Shown here: positions 26,635 to 36,056 of the stretch, piece by piece
Layout: every line of letters starts with the position of its first letter
How positions within the stretch are numbered: position 1 is the stretch's first letter
From: JAKAGZ01 sp035266865
Lineage (GTDB): Bacteria; Bacteroidota; Ignavibacteria; Ignavibacteriales; Ignavibacteriaceae
DNA: 64,000 nucleotides
Direction: 5' to 3'
Assembly (NCBI GenBank): GCA_035266865.1
Contig: DATFMR010000141.1
Span: forward strand, 1-64,000
Notes under the pieces: generated by a model
The model's database searches: none
Told to the model about the DNA's origin: nothing
What the model saw: the letters and a program-made list of their open reading frames with translations, nothing else
Made by a program: the position numbers and the translations under genes

Positions 26635-26943
26635 ATGTTCGCGGTTGTTGATATATTGGGGCAGCAATTAAAAGTTTCTGAAAATATAAAATATTACGTC
26701 CCGAAATTAAAAGGTGAAGTAGACGCTGAAATTTCTTTTGACAGTGTTTTACTTTTAGGTGACGATAAATCTACAAAAGTTGGAACTCCATATGTAAAAG
26801 GGGCAAAAGTTACTGCTAAAGTTCTTGAACATTTAAAAGATGATAAAGTGACGGTCTTTAAAAAGAAAAGAAGAACAGGTTACCAGAAATCAAATGGACA
26901 CAGGCAGCAGTTAACCAGAATTGAAATTACTAAGATAGGTTAA
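26635..26943 (+). CDS. rplU: 50S ribosomal protein L21
   Basis: A 102-residue ribosomal protein. Family features are the start MFAVVDILGQQLKVSE, the centre SFDSVLLLGDDKSTKVGTPYV and the basic end KKKRRTGYQKSNGHRQ. An AGAGGT ribosome-binding site precedes the ATG. It is followed 13 bases later by rpmA, the standard pairing, and a TAnnTTTG promoter lies upstream. Confidence 0.97.
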   Translation: MFAVVDILGQQLKVSENIKYYVPKLKGEVDAEISFDSVLLLGDDKSTKVGTPYVKGAKVTAKVLEHLKDDKVTVFKKKRRTGYQKSNGHRQQLTRIEITKIG

Positions 26944-26956
26944 AAGGAGATTAATA

Positions 26957-27217
26957 ATGGCTCATAAGAAAGGTCAGGGATCATCAAGAAACGGTAGAGA
27001 TAGTAACGCGCAAAGATTAGGCGTTAAAAAATTTGGTGGTGAACATGTACTGGCGGGAAATATTATTATAAGGCAAAGAGGTACAAAATTCCATCCGGGT
27101 GTTAATGTTAAAAAGGGAAAAGATGATACACTATTTGCTGTTGCAGAAGGGATTGTAAAATTTGAGACAAAGAAAGATGACAGGAAATATGTTAATGTTG
27201 AGGCAAAAGTAAATTAA
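26957..27217 (+). CDS. rpmA: 50S ribosomal protein L27
   Basis: An 86-residue ribosomal protein whose N-terminus reaches the peptidyl-transferase centre. The start MAHKKGQGSSRNGRDSNAQ and GNIIIRQRGTKFHPG are diagnostic. The protein begins directly with the mature AHKKG sequence, without the cleavable extension of Firmicutes. AAAGGAG lies nine bases before the ATG. A strong hairpin terminator follows the stop. Confidence 0.98.
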   Translation: MAHKKGQGSSRNGRDSNAQRLGVKKFGGEHVLAGNIIIRQRGTKFHPGVNVKKGKDDTLFAVAEGIVKFETKKDDRKYVNVEAKVN

Positions 27218-27234
27218 GATTTTTAGTGAGTATA

Positions 27235-27263
27235 AAAAAATCCGGCCTTGTGCCGGATTTTTT
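27235..27263. terminator. Bidirectional intrinsic terminator, rpmA/mdh
   Basis: A stem of AATCCGGC and GCCGGATT around the loop CTTGT, with an A-run before and a T-run after it, so it can stop transcription from rpmA (plus) and from the convergent malate dehydrogenase gene (minus). Confidence 0.9.
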
Positions 27264-27296
27264 ATTTTAAAGCTGCAAATCGAGTTGTTTGTTAAA

Positions 27297-28262
27297 TTAA
27301 AAACCTAGTCTTGACATATCTTCAACTAGACCTTTAACAGCATTTACTGATTTATCAAGTGCTGCCTGTTCTTCTTCATCAAGTGAAAGTTCAACAATTC
27401 TTTCTACGCCGTTTTCACCCAACACCGCGGGAACTCCAACGTAGTATCCATCAACATTAAATTCTCCTTTTAAGTAAGCACAAACAGGGAGAAGTCGTTT
27501 TTCATCAAGAAGAATTGATTCTGCCATTGCAATTGCTGATGAAGCAGGAGAATAAAATGCCGAACCGGTCTTTAATAATTTTACTACTTCGCCGCCTGCC
27601 ATTTTAGTTTTCTGAATCATAGCATCCATAACTTCTTTAGCTTTTGCAGCACCATTATATTTTCTTTCCAGCATTTCCATTACAGGTACGCCGTTTACGT
27701 TTGCATACCTGACAAGTGGAACCATTGTATCGCCGTGACCGCCAAGAACCATAGCATTAATATCTTTTACTGAAACTCCTAGTTCCCAGGCAATAAATGT
27801 TGAAAATCTTGATGAATCGAGAACGCCTGCTTGACCAAGTACACGGTTGTGTGGGAATCCTGTAATCTTTTGAAAGAGAGTAACCATTGCATCGAGAGGA
27901 TTGGAAATTATTATTACTGTAGAATTTGGAGCGTGTTCTTTAACAGCCTCTGCAACAGATTTCATAATTTTTGCATTAGTTGATAAAAGATCATCCCTGC
28001 TCATTCCGGGCTTCCTCGGAAGTCCGGCTGTAATAATTACAAGGTCTGCGCCATTAATATCTTTATAGTCGTTTGTGCCTGTTACATTGGCATCAAAGCC
28101 ATCTACTCTTGATGCCTCAGCTATATCAAGTGTTTTTCCCTGAGGCAAATCTTCTACAATGTCGAACATAACAACATCGCCGAGTTGTCTCATTGCAGCT
28201 AGTTGAGCGAGAACTCCGCCAATCTGGCCGCCGCCAATAAGTGCTATTTTTTTTCTTGCCAT
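27297..28262 (-). CDS. mdh: Malate dehydrogenase (copy 1)
   Basis: Interconverts malate and oxaloacetate with NAD. The 321-residue protein has the nucleotide loop GGGQIGG (10-16), an Asp at the end of strand 2 (VVMFDI) that favours NAD over NADP, the active-site loop LPRKPGMSRDDLL whose Arg selects malate over lactate, SNPLDAMV, and catalytic His in LGGHGD. It belongs to the LDH-like MDH group. A second, distinct mdh lies divergently 175 bases away. A weak AGGAG-like site (CAGGAG) precedes the ATG on the minus strand. Confidence 0.95.
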   Translation of the reverse strand: MARKKIALIGGGQIGGVLAQLAAMRQLGDVVMFDIVEDLPQGKTLDIAEASRVDGFDANVTGTNDYKDINGADLVIITAGLPRKPGMSRDDLLSTNAKIMKSVAEAVKEHAPNSTVIIISNPLDAMVTLFQKITGFPHNRVLGQAGVLDSSRFSTFIAWELGVSVKDINAMVLGGHGDTMVPLVRYANVNGVPVMEMLERKYNGAAKAKEVMDAMIQKTKMAGGEVVKLLKTGSAFYSPASSAIAMAESILLDEKRLLPVCAYLKGEFNVDGYYVGVPAVLGENGVERIVELSLDEEEQAALDKSVNAVKGLVEDMSRLGF

Positions 28263-28437
28263 AATATTCTCCTGAAATTTTATATCTTTTGAAGTATTTT
28301 TATCAGTAAAATGAATTAAATTAATTTTCAGTATTATTAAAAATAAAGATGTCTTGAGCTATTTCCAAAGAAATGAAGTTTTGCTGCAATAGTTTAATAC
28401 AATCTTAAACTTAATCTGAATAACAAATGGTAGTTAA

Positions 28438-29364
28438 ATGAAAAAAATTACAGTAATCGGCGCAGGCAATGTGGGATCTACTACCGCGCAGAGAATTGCA
28501 GAAAAACAATTATCCGAAGAGGTTATTTTAATTGATATATTGGAAGGCATTCCCCAAGGTAAAGCTCTTGATATGTGGGAAAGCAGCCCGGTTGAATCTT
28601 TCGATTCAAAAATTTATGGAACAAATAATTATCAAGATACAGCCGGATCGGATTTAATAGTAATTACAGCAGGATTGGCAAGAAAACCAGGTATGAGCAG
28701 AGATGATTTGTTAGCCGCAAATACAAAGATTGTAAAAGAAGTCACAGAAAAGTCTGCCGAGAAATCACCCCAATCTAAAATTATTGTTGTTTCCAATCCG
28801 CTGGATGTTATGTCTTATGTTGCTTTGAAAGTTAGCGGATTTGAAAAAAACAGGGTAGTGGGAATGGCAGGAATTTTAGACTCAGCAAGGTTCAGATTAT
28901 TTATTGCTGAAGCATTAAATGTCTCGGTAACTGATGTTAACGCTATGGTACTGGGAGGACATGGGGATTCAATGGTGCCTTTGGCAAGATATTCTACAGT
29001 TAACGGAATTCCAATTTCAGAATTACTCCCGAAAAAGAAAATAGATGAATTAATTTTAAGAGCAAGGAAAGGTGGAATTGAAATTGTTAATTATTTAAAG
29101 ACTGGCAGTGCTTTTTATGCTCCTTCATCTGCTGCTGTTGAAATGGTTGATGCGATAGTAAAAAACAGGAAAAGAATTTTACCATGTGCAGCATGGCTTG
29201 AAGGTGAATATGGAATTGACGGCGTTATTTGTGGAGTTCCTGTTAAACTTGGATCAGATGGAGTAGAACAAATACTTGAATTGAATCTTACAGATGAGGA
29301 ACTATCGGATTTAAAAAAATCTGCAGATGAAGTATCTGCAAATATTAAAAAGTTAAAATTATAA
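28438..29364 (+). CDS. mdh: Malate dehydrogenase (copy 2)
   Basis: A 308-residue malate dehydrogenase of the same LDH-like group, with loop GAGNVGS (8-14), strand-2 Asp in VILIDI, LARKPGMSRDDLL (substrate Arg), SNPLDVM and LGGHGD (catalytic His). It has all catalytic residues, yet differs along its length from copy 1 (for example QRIAEKQLSEE versus the Q-L-A-A-M-R-Q type), so the two are old paralogues or of separate origin rather than a recent duplication. It resembles the Chlorobi-type enzyme. Its stop overlaps that of the convergent RsbW-like gene by six bases. Confidence 0.94.
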   Translation: MKKITVIGAGNVGSTTAQRIAEKQLSEEVILIDILEGIPQGKALDMWESSPVESFDSKIYGTNNYQDTAGSDLIVITAGLARKPGMSRDDLLAANTKIVKEVTEKSAEKSPQSKIIVVSNPLDVMSYVALKVSGFEKNRVVGMAGILDSARFRLFIAEALNVSVTDVNAMVLGGHGDSMVPLARYSTVNGIPISELLPKKKIDELILRARKGGIEIVNYLKTGSAFYAPSSAAVEMVDAIVKNRKRILPCAAWLEGEYGIDGVICGVPVKLGSDGVEQILELNLTDEELSDLKKSADEVSANIKKLKL

Positions 29365-29769
29365 ATTTAATGTTAGAATTGTCTCTGTGCCGGTTGGTGT
29401 AACATTATATTTTAGATCATCCATATAAACCCGCATCAGGTAAAGACCACGACCGGAATCCTTCAATAAATTTTCCGGTGCCGTTGGGTCAGGAACCTTA
29501 GCTGGATCAAACCCGGTGCCTTCGTCTTTTATTTTAATAATAAGCTTATTATCCTCAACAGTAACGTTAATAGTTACAGTTTTACCTAAATCACATTTAT
29601 TTGCGTGGATAATTGCATTTGTTACTGCTTCAGTTACTGCAAGCAGCAAACCGGGGATTTTAGATTCATCAATTTTTAAATCAACTGAAAAATAATTAAC
29701 AAATTCTTCAACTGTAATTAAGTTATTTGGGTTGCTTTCTATTTCGAGTGAGTAATTATTTTCAGCCAA
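29359..29769 (-). CDS. RsbW/SpoIIAB-like ATP-binding protein (anti-sigma kinase type)
   Basis: A 136-residue stand-alone GHKL ATPase domain. The N-box reads TEAVTNAIIHANK (about 46-58), followed by G1 IKDEGTGFDP and G2 GRGLYLMRVYMDDL. Stand-alone domains of this kind are usually serine kinases that bind an anti-sigma-factor antagonist. No matching sigma factor or STAS protein is visible here. It is the last gene of a minus-strand run after an outer-membrane protein gene, 49 bases apart. Confidence 0.85.
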   Translation of the reverse strand: MAENNYSLEIESNPNNLITVEEFVNYFSVDLKIDESKIPGLLLAVTEAVTNAIIHANKCDLGKTVTINVTVEDNKLIIKIKDEGTGFDPAKVPDPTAPENLLKDSGRGLYLMRVYMDDLKYNVTPTGTETILTLNL

Positions 29770-29818
29770 AAATTATCCTTAGAATTTTATAATGAATAAT
29801 AATTAAATTTTACCAATT

Positions 29819-31723
29819 TCAAAAATTCCAATTCATCTGAATTGATAGATTTGCTTCTTCCTTATTTTCACTACCAGATAAATTTATAAATTCGTACCAG
29901 CCATATAATCTGAAATATAATGAATCATTTTCAGAAATAATTACCTCAGTTAACGGGGCAATACTTAAAAATTTTGAATCGATAATTTTTTCAGTAATCT
30001 TGTAATTGTAAGAGTTTAATGAAAAAATTCTTGCTCCGATTGAAAACCTCACTAAATTATAAAATACAGTTAATTTTGACTCAGAATAAATTTCTTGCAG
30101 ATACCTTGTAGGGTGAGTAGAAAATGACGCCCATTTTAAATCACCCTGTTCAGACAATTTTAGATATCCGTAAGTTGAAAAGATAAGTCTTCTATTTAAC
30201 TTCAAACTTGTAGAGTCTCTTGCTGTAAACTGCCTGAACGAAAAGCTCTTATAATTTGGATTTATATCTTCGTAATCATAAACAGTGTAATTGGCGGAAA
30301 CTTCAAAAGAATTTAGTGAAGTAACATATTTTCCGCGATAATTTCCACCTGCTTTTAATCTTAATATTCTGTTGACGTTGTTGTTTGAGCTTTTTTCAGA
30401 GAAAATATAAACAGTTTGACTGATTGTTGCATCCGTATTTACATATAATTCAAAAAAAGGTGTTAATAATTTTGAATATTGCAACCTTATGATTGAAAGC
30501 ATTTCATCACGATCGTCAAAATTCAGGCTACTTGGCGTGTCGTATCTTAATTTATTCTGGTATAAACTTAATGAAATTTTATCTGATTTGGAAAGGAAAA
30601 ATTCACCTGTAAAAGCTGCCGAAATTCTTAAAGTCTGGTTGTTTTTTCTGCTTTCTTGATCCTGTTTCTCCTGAAATGCTATTTGATCCGTTCCCTCGTA
30701 ATTTTTAGTTATATGCTTTTCATCTCTCTCTGAGTAGGTAAGTCTTAATGAACCGTTAAAAATATCTGAGTTATACGTAGTGAATGAGTCAAAATCGATG
30801 CGAAGTTCATTAATTTTGGTATCAAAAAGTGAAGAAGAATTTACTATCAGTGATTTATACCTGGTTTCACGATCTATCGTTCGCCATAAGAAACTTCCGG
30901 TTATATCAAGATCGAACATATCTAGAAAGTCCTTTGTTAAGAACCGGTCCTGTAAAAAATAATTAGTTTCAATTCTGCTTTGGATATTATTAGAAATGTT
31001 AAAATCCAAAGAAGTTATTGAATCTGCAGGAAAATAAAAATCCTTTCTGTTTTGAGAATAACTAGCATTAATAATATTGCCGGAGTTTTCATTGAAAAAA
31101 TTTGTAAGGATAAAATTCATATATCGGATAGAATTCTTTCTGGGAGAAATATCTTCATTCCTGAATTTAATCTGTGAAAGAAGATTGCTTTCCGAAAAAT
31201 GAATATTCTCAAGAGATCCTTCGGCTCCATACAAATATCCATAATCCTGTTCACCGGTTTGTTCATTATTTATAAATCCGAAGAACGGGGAAATTTTAAT
31301 ATTCTCTTCGGGACTGTATTGTGTAAATAAAGCAGCGCTGGTTTGTGAAGCCTGATTAATTTCGATGTGCCTGCTATCGGAAAAGATATTGTTATTTGCC
31401 AATACACCTAGACTGAATTTATTATTAATTCTATAGGCGGAAGAAAATCTCAAGGAATGCTCGTCTCTAACACTTTTAATTGCTGATCTTATAAATGATG
31501 AATTATAATTCTCCTCTAAATTTAATACAAACCTGCCAAATGAATTATTATACTTTAAAGTTGTATTTAAGATGTACGTGTTTAATTGTTTGTCAAAATT
31601 TGTTAATAATAAATTTTTTATTGGCTCTGACTTAAGAAATTGCAAACTATCAACCACAGCCTGAGGACAGGCAGTTGCAGATAATAAAAATAATAGTGCC
31701 GCAGCGAACGAAATTTTCTTCAA
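29819..31723 (-). CDS. Probable outer-membrane beta-barrel protein
   Basis: A 634-residue secreted protein with a signal peptide (ISFAAALLFLLSATA). The body is rich in alternating polar/aromatic strands (RFVLNLEENYNSSFIR, IIRLQYSKLLTPFFELY, ISENDSLYFRLYGWYEF) and ends ...IQMNWNF with a terminal Phe, the usual signature of an outer-membrane barrel. It has no recognisable plug or TonB box, so a porin-like or structural role is guessed. The residue ACPQA near the cleavage site could also be read as a weak lipobox. It shares the strand with the FN3 lipoprotein gene 62 bases upstream. Confidence 0.7.
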   Translation of the reverse strand: MKKISFAAALLFLLSATACPQAVVDSLQFLKSEPIKNLLLTNFDKQLNTYILNTTLKYNNSFGRFVLNLEENYNSSFIRSAIKSVRDEHSLRFSSAYRINNKFSLGVLANNNIFSDSRHIEINQASQTSAALFTQYSPEENIKISPFFGFINNEQTGEQDYGYLYGAEGSLENIHFSESNLLSQIKFRNEDISPRKNSIRYMNFILTNFFNENSGNIINASYSQNRKDFYFPADSITSLDFNISNNIQSRIETNYFLQDRFLTKDFLDMFDLDITGSFLWRTIDRETRYKSLIVNSSSLFDTKINELRIDFDSFTTYNSDIFNGSLRLTYSERDEKHITKNYEGTDQIAFQEKQDQESRKNNQTLRISAAFTGEFFLSKSDKISLSLYQNKLRYDTPSSLNFDDRDEMLSIIRLQYSKLLTPFFELYVNTDATISQTVYIFSEKSSNNNVNRILRLKAGGNYRGKYVTSLNSFEVSANYTVYDYEDINPNYKSFSFRQFTARDSTSLKLNRRLIFSTYGYLKLSEQGDLKWASFSTHPTRYLQEIYSESKLTVFYNLVRFSIGARIFSLNSYNYKITEKIIDSKFLSIAPLTEVIISENDSLYFRLYGWYEFINLSGSENKEEANLSIQMNWNF

Positions 31724-31785
31724 AAAATCCTTAGCTGAAATTTATTACGCAAAATAAAATTTTTTTACCCGAAATTCGAATAAAT

Positions 31786-32763
31786 TTAGTATTTATTGAT
31801 GAAGCTAAATTGTTCTGAAATGCTGTTCGGATTAGTTTGCCCGGGTGAATATGTTACAATCTGCCAATAATAAGTTGCATTGTATTCGCGGTATGGCGGA
31901 TCAAATTTAATTGAAATTGTATCATTTATTACATCCGATGTAAAATACTTTGTCCAAAAGTCGCCGAAATACGGATTTGTTTGCACAATTACCTGGTATT
32001 GAACAGGTTTCTGAATAGTTCTTATTTTGAAATATCCGAAAGGTCCGGGCTGGGAATTATTTTCCGGGTAAACCGGCTGAGCTGCTCCATAAATTTGATC
32101 CGAAATTTTGTAAGTAGGATCACTTAATAATCCACCATTATCTACCGCTTTTATGCTGTAGCAATAAGTTGTATAAAGCTGAAGATTTAGCGTATCAGAA
32201 AATTCAAGTTTACCGGTGGATCCAATCAGCGTTGTTGAATCTGAATTAAAATCAGGATCTGTACTCCTATAGATATTATAATTGAAAACGTCTCCATCCA
32301 GAGTTTTATTCCAGGATAAATAAACCGACAATTTACCTTCAATATTTTTTGCATTAATAAAAGGATTTTTAGGAGTCAGAGGCGGAAATTTATTTATTGG
32401 AATCGCAGAAACTGAATCTGAAAGTAAGCTTTCGTGTCCGTAAATATCAATAGCTGTAATTTTGTAGGAATATTCTATGCTGTAGGATAATGAATCGTTA
32501 TAAAAATAATTATTAGTTGTAAATAAAATTCCTTGATAATTTCCGTTGCCTGTTTTGCGATAAATATTATACCCGCTTAAATCAGGTTCATTATTTTTAA
32601 CCCATTCAATACCTATTGTTCCGTCGTGTGAATAAAAAACCGCTAGGTTTGTCGGAACAGCAGGAGGTAGATTATCATTCACCGGGTTTGTGATTTCATC
32701 TCTTTCACAACCCGAAATTACAAGTATGATAACTAAAATTATATTTCTAAAAGTTGTAAACAT
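31786..32763 (-). CDS. Fibronectin type III lipoprotein
   Basis: A secreted lipoprotein with signal NIILVIILVISGCERD and lipobox ISGC. I take the ATG at 32763 as start, because the upstream in-frame start at 32784 is a TTG that would extend further into the previous gene. Two fibronectin-III domains follow: PPAVPTNLAVFYSHDGTIGIEW...SGYNIYRKTG and KISDQ-ending PLTPKNPFINA...YNIYRSTDPDFN, then a C-terminal beta domain (about 235-325). The role is probably surface binding or structural. It overlaps the nuclease gene by 17 bases. Confidence 0.82.
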   Translation of the reverse strand: MFTTFRNIILVIILVISGCERDEITNPVNDNLPPAVPTNLAVFYSHDGTIGIEWVKNNEPDLSGYNIYRKTGNGNYQGILFTTNNYFYNDSLSYSIEYSYKITAIDIYGHESLLSDSVSAIPINKFPPLTPKNPFINAKNIEGKLSVYLSWNKTLDGDVFNYNIYRSTDPDFNSDSTTLIGSTGKLEFSDTLNLQLYTTYCYSIKAVDNGGLLSDPTYKISDQIYGAAQPVYPENNSQPGPFGYFKIRTIQKPVQYQVIVQTNPYFGDFWTKYFTSDVINDTISIKFDPPYREYNATYYWQIVTYSPGQTNPNSISEQFSFINKY

Positions 32764-34144
32764 CTCCACGTTTGGGAATCTCAATATCTTTTATACCAAT
32801 TTCTTTTAATCTATTTGCAAATTGTTCCTGTTGGTCATATTCTCCGTGAACAAGAAAAATCTTTTTTAAAATAGAAGTATTAATATTTTTACTGTAATCA
32901 ATCAGTTCATCAGAATCTGCATGGGCACTCAATGAATCAATTGTAATTACCTCTGCATTTAGGTTAAATTCCTCTCCGAATATTTTTACTTTCGGTTCTT
33001 TATTAATGATTCTTCTGCCGAGAGTGTGTTCCGCGCAATAGCCAACCATTAAAATTATATTATTTGGATTTTCAATATTGTTTCTTAAATGATGGAGTAT
33101 TCTACCTGCTTCTGCCATCCCGGATGCAGAAATTATCATCATCGGTCCCTTAAGTTCATTTAAACTCTTTGATTCTTCAACATCATTTGTATAATTAAGT
33201 TGACTGAAACCGAAAGGGTCATCAACCTTTTCCATAAAAGCGACCGTTTCTTTATCAAAACATTCCGGGTGTTTTCTGAAAATTCCGGTTACGTTTGTTG
33301 AAAGGGGACTATCAACATAAATCGGAATTCGTTTTGCCAATCCGCTTTCACAAACCTGATGAATTTCATAAACGAGCTCCTGTGTACGTCCGACACTAAA
33401 AGCTGGAACAATTATTTTTGCTTTTCTTGCAACTGCTTTATTTATTACTTCAGCCAGGTTAGTTTTTATTCCTGCAACTTTATCGTGGAGTCTTCCACCG
33501 TAAGTACTTTCAGAAATCCAGTATTCAACTTCTTCAATTTTTTCAGGATCTTTCAGAATAGGGAGGTTTGGTCTGCCGAGATCTCCGGAGAATCCAAGTT
33601 TAATTATTCTATTATTTTCTTTTAAAATTAAATGTGTAATAGCCGAACCAAGAATATGTCCCGCATCAACAAATTTAATTTTGATGTCTTCATTTATCTG
33701 GAAGTCTGTCCTGTATTTTACTGCGTGAAAAAGCTCAATTGCATTTTCAACATCTTCAATTGTATAAAGTGGTTCAAAAAGATTTTTACCCTGCTTTTTT
33801 CTCCTTTTATTTACAAACTCAACATCCTTTTCCTGGATATGAGCGCTATCCTTCAGCATTAATATTGTAAGATCTTTTGTGGCGGGTGTGCAGTAAATTT
33901 TACCTCGGAACCCGTTTTTTACAAGGTTTGGAATATTGCCGCTATGGTCGATATGAGCATGTGATAAAATTAAACATTCAATTTTTTCGGGATTAAAGAA
34001 ATCAAAATTCCTGTTTATTTCAAAAGCTTCTTTTCTTTTCCCCTGGTAAAGTCCACAATCCAATAAGTAACTTTTGCCATTCACCGTTAAATGATGCATT
34101 GAACCTGTAACAGTTTGTGCGGCACCGATAAATTGTAATTTCAT
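32747..34144 (-). CDS. Beta-CASP metallo-beta-lactamase-fold RNA hydrolase
   Basis: A 465-residue cytoplasmic nuclease-type protein. The metallo-beta-lactamase motif HAHIDH (62-67) is complete, followed by DAGHILGSA (His ligand) and SGDLGRPN (Asp ligand); the beta-CASP insertion has STYGGR and the later motifs ISASGMAEAGRILHHL, LSAHADSDEL and LVHGE. This arrangement matches CPSF73/Ysh1-like bacterial proteins that cut RNA. The C-terminal stop overlaps the FN3 lipoprotein gene start, an odd pairing with no functional link. Confidence 0.92.
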   Translation of the reverse strand: MKLQFIGAAQTVTGSMHHLTVNGKSYLLDCGLYQGKRKEAFEINRNFDFFNPEKIECLILSHAHIDHSGNIPNLVKNGFRGKIYCTPATKDLTILMLKDSAHIQEKDVEFVNKRRKKQGKNLFEPLYTIEDVENAIELFHAVKYRTDFQINEDIKIKFVDAGHILGSAITHLILKENNRIIKLGFSGDLGRPNLPILKDPEKIEEVEYWISESTYGGRLHDKVAGIKTNLAEVINKAVARKAKIIVPAFSVGRTQELVYEIHQVCESGLAKRIPIYVDSPLSTNVTGIFRKHPECFDKETVAFMEKVDDPFGFSQLNYTNDVEESKSLNELKGPMMIISASGMAEAGRILHHLRNNIENPNNIILMVGYCAEHTLGRRIINKEPKVKIFGEEFNLNAEVITIDSLSAHADSDELIDYSKNINTSILKKIFLVHGEYDQQEQFANRLKEIGIKDIEIPKRGDVYNF

Positions 34145-34335
34145 TACTTCGCCTTATAATGATAGTGAGTATGTCAACAATTAAAATAAGCAAAAAAAAT
34201 ATTTGAATTCTAACCAATTTTATGGATTTATGTCCGGCTGATTTCATATTTTTAGCAAAGATTGTTTAATTTTATATATCCGTTAAAATTTGGCCGTATA
34301 AAATTTTCCTTAAATAATAAAATTATTTTTCTTGA

Positions 34336-35958
34336 ATGACAAAATCTAAAAATCCAAAAACTAAAAAAAAATCAAACATATCAAATGATCCATCCGGTAT
34401 AAAATTTGATTTTAATTCGATATTAGAGAACCAGTTTCTTGGACTTTATATCGGTGCTGTTTTTTGTGTTGTGATGCTAATCATCAGTTTCACATTTCAC
34501 AAAATTGGAGACTACGGAGTTGAGACGGATTTTTATCAGGCTTATGTTCCTGTTGCAAGAGATTTCCTGAATGGGATTATAACGATAGATCCGTACAAAG
34601 GTCCTGTTTATCAAATTGTGCTTGGTTCAATTGGATTTATTGCCGGGGATTTATTCCGGGCTGGAATAATTATATGCGTATTATCAGCAAGCATTTTTAT
34701 TTACTTCTCATTTGAAGTTCTTAAAAAATTATTCTCGGTAAAAGAAGCAATCTTTGTTATTTCACTTCTAATATTTAACCCGGTATTTATTCAATTTACA
34801 TACAGCGCAGGAACTGATATGTTCTTTGCTGCGTTGCTTTCAGTTGCATTTTATTTCCTGTTTAAAAATGATGAACTAAATTATAAGAATTTAGTTATTG
34901 CTGCTCTTATTAGCGGTATAGCTTACCTGACAAGGTACAATGGTGTGTTTTTGCTTGGGTTTGTTGCGGTAATATTATTTGTGAATTACTGGAAGCTTGA
35001 TTGGAAAAAAAGAATCATCTCTTCGCTGGTTTATATCGGAACTTTCCTTTTAACAATAACTCCCTGGGGTATTTATTGCTTAAATAAAAAGGGAAGTTTT
35101 TTCTATAATGAAAACTACAGGAACATAGCTTACGAGTTATACGGAAAGGGAAAAATAAATTGGGATCAGTTCTGGTATAGTTCCGTTAAAGAATTCACAT
35201 CACTCTCGGACGTAATTTTTAAAGACCCGATTTTATTTATATCAAACTCATTTCAGAATATTTTCACTCACTTTACAAGCGATCTAAAAGATTTACTCGG
35301 CTGGCATATTGGTGCTTTCGTAATTTTGGGACTGATATTTTTTATTTATAACAATCCGGTAAAAAACTGGGAAAGCAGAAAAACAGGTTATTACTTAATG
35401 AACTTATTTTTCTTCCTGGTTCTTTTGATCGTTTTTTACAGCGAAAGATTTTCTATGTTTTTACTGCCTTGTTACCTTGCAGTTGCAGTTTCCGGAATGA
35501 TTGGTGAAAACTTTTCTTTAAAAAGATTATTCTCTAAAACCCTGGTCTATTTTTTATTTGTTTTTCTTTTTGCATTCTCCGCTTATAAAACATATGCTGT
35601 AAATTCCAGGATAATTGATTCAGGTCCGGGTGAAATCCTTGTATTGCGAGATTGGTATTTAAGCTCGGTTCCCGAAAATAAACGCGGGAAAAATATTGCT
35701 GCCCGGAAACCGCAGGTAGCTTATTATCTAAATATGCAGTTTAATGCAATTCCACTTTCTGAAGATTATAATGATTTTATTAGCAAATTGAGAAAAGATA
35801 AAGACGATTATTTATATTTCAGCCCGATGGAAGCGCAAACGAGACCACAATTACAATATCTATTAAATCCTAAAGTTGAGCATCCCGGCTTAAAACCAGT
35901 CGTTTATTTTGAAAACCCCCCGGCAGTACTTTATAAAGTACTTGATGTTTCAAATTAA
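34336..35958 (+). CDS. Glycosyltransferase family 39-like (GT-C) membrane protein
   Basis: A 540-residue integral membrane protein with about a dozen hydrophobic segments and a short C-terminal globular part (about 430-540). The first external loop, GVETDFYQAYVPVARDF (about residues 61-77), carries the acidic residues typical of GT-C/ArnT-like enzymes, and TRYNGVFLLGFVAV resembles the later conserved loop. It probably transfers a sugar from a lipid carrier outside the membrane. The basic N-terminus (KSKNPKTKKKSN) is cytoplasmic. It stands alone with a 98-base gap before nuoA. Confidence 0.75.
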   Translation: MTKSKNPKTKKKSNISNDPSGIKFDFNSILENQFLGLYIGAVFCVVMLIISFTFHKIGDYGVETDFYQAYVPVARDFLNGIITIDPYKGPVYQIVLGSIGFIAGDLFRAGIIICVLSASIFIYFSFEVLKKLFSVKEAIFVISLLIFNPVFIQFTYSAGTDMFFAALLSVAFYFLFKNDELNYKNLVIAALISGIAYLTRYNGVFLLGFVAVILFVNYWKLDWKKRIISSLVYIGTFLLTITPWGIYCLNKKGSFFYNENYRNIAYELYGKGKINWDQFWYSSVKEFTSLSDVIFKDPILFISNSFQNIFTHFTSDLKDLLGWHIGAFVILGLIFFIYNNPVKNWESRKTGYYLMNLFFFLVLLIVFYSERFSMFLLPCYLAVAVSGMIGENFSLKRLFSKTLVYFLFVFLFAFSAYKTYAVNSRIIDSGPGEILVLRDWYLSSVPENKRGKNIAARKPQVAYYLNMQFNAIPLSEDYNDFISKLRKDKDDYLYFSPMEAQTRPQLQYLLNPKVEHPGLKPVVYFENPPAVLYKVLDVSN

Positions 35959-35996
35959 AATTTATAAACAATAAGCAGCATGTTGTAAATGTGTTT

Positions 35997-36048
35997 AAAT
36001 TGACAATATGTCAATTTTTGGATAACTTTAAATATTAAATTAATTTAT
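35997..36048 (+). promoter_or_regulatory. Candidate operator and promoter of the nuo operon
   Basis: A perfect 8-bp inverted repeat, AAATTGAC-N5-GTCAATTT, spans 35997-36017. TTTG at 36017-36020 and TAATTTAT at 36041-36048, with a 20-base spacer, resemble the Bacteroidota -33/-7 promoter elements (the -7 matches TAnnTT). The predicted start would be close to the nuoA ATG at 36057, and no Shine-Dalgarno precedes it. The dyad sits where a repressor or CRP/FNR-type activator could act; the regulator is unknown. Confidence 0.5.
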
Positions 36049-36056
36049 TTAAGACC

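Noticed and set aside
32764..32784. Longer start (TTG at 32784) of the FN3 lipoprotein
   Set aside because: ATG at 32763 gives a standard lipoprotein signal and a smaller overlap.
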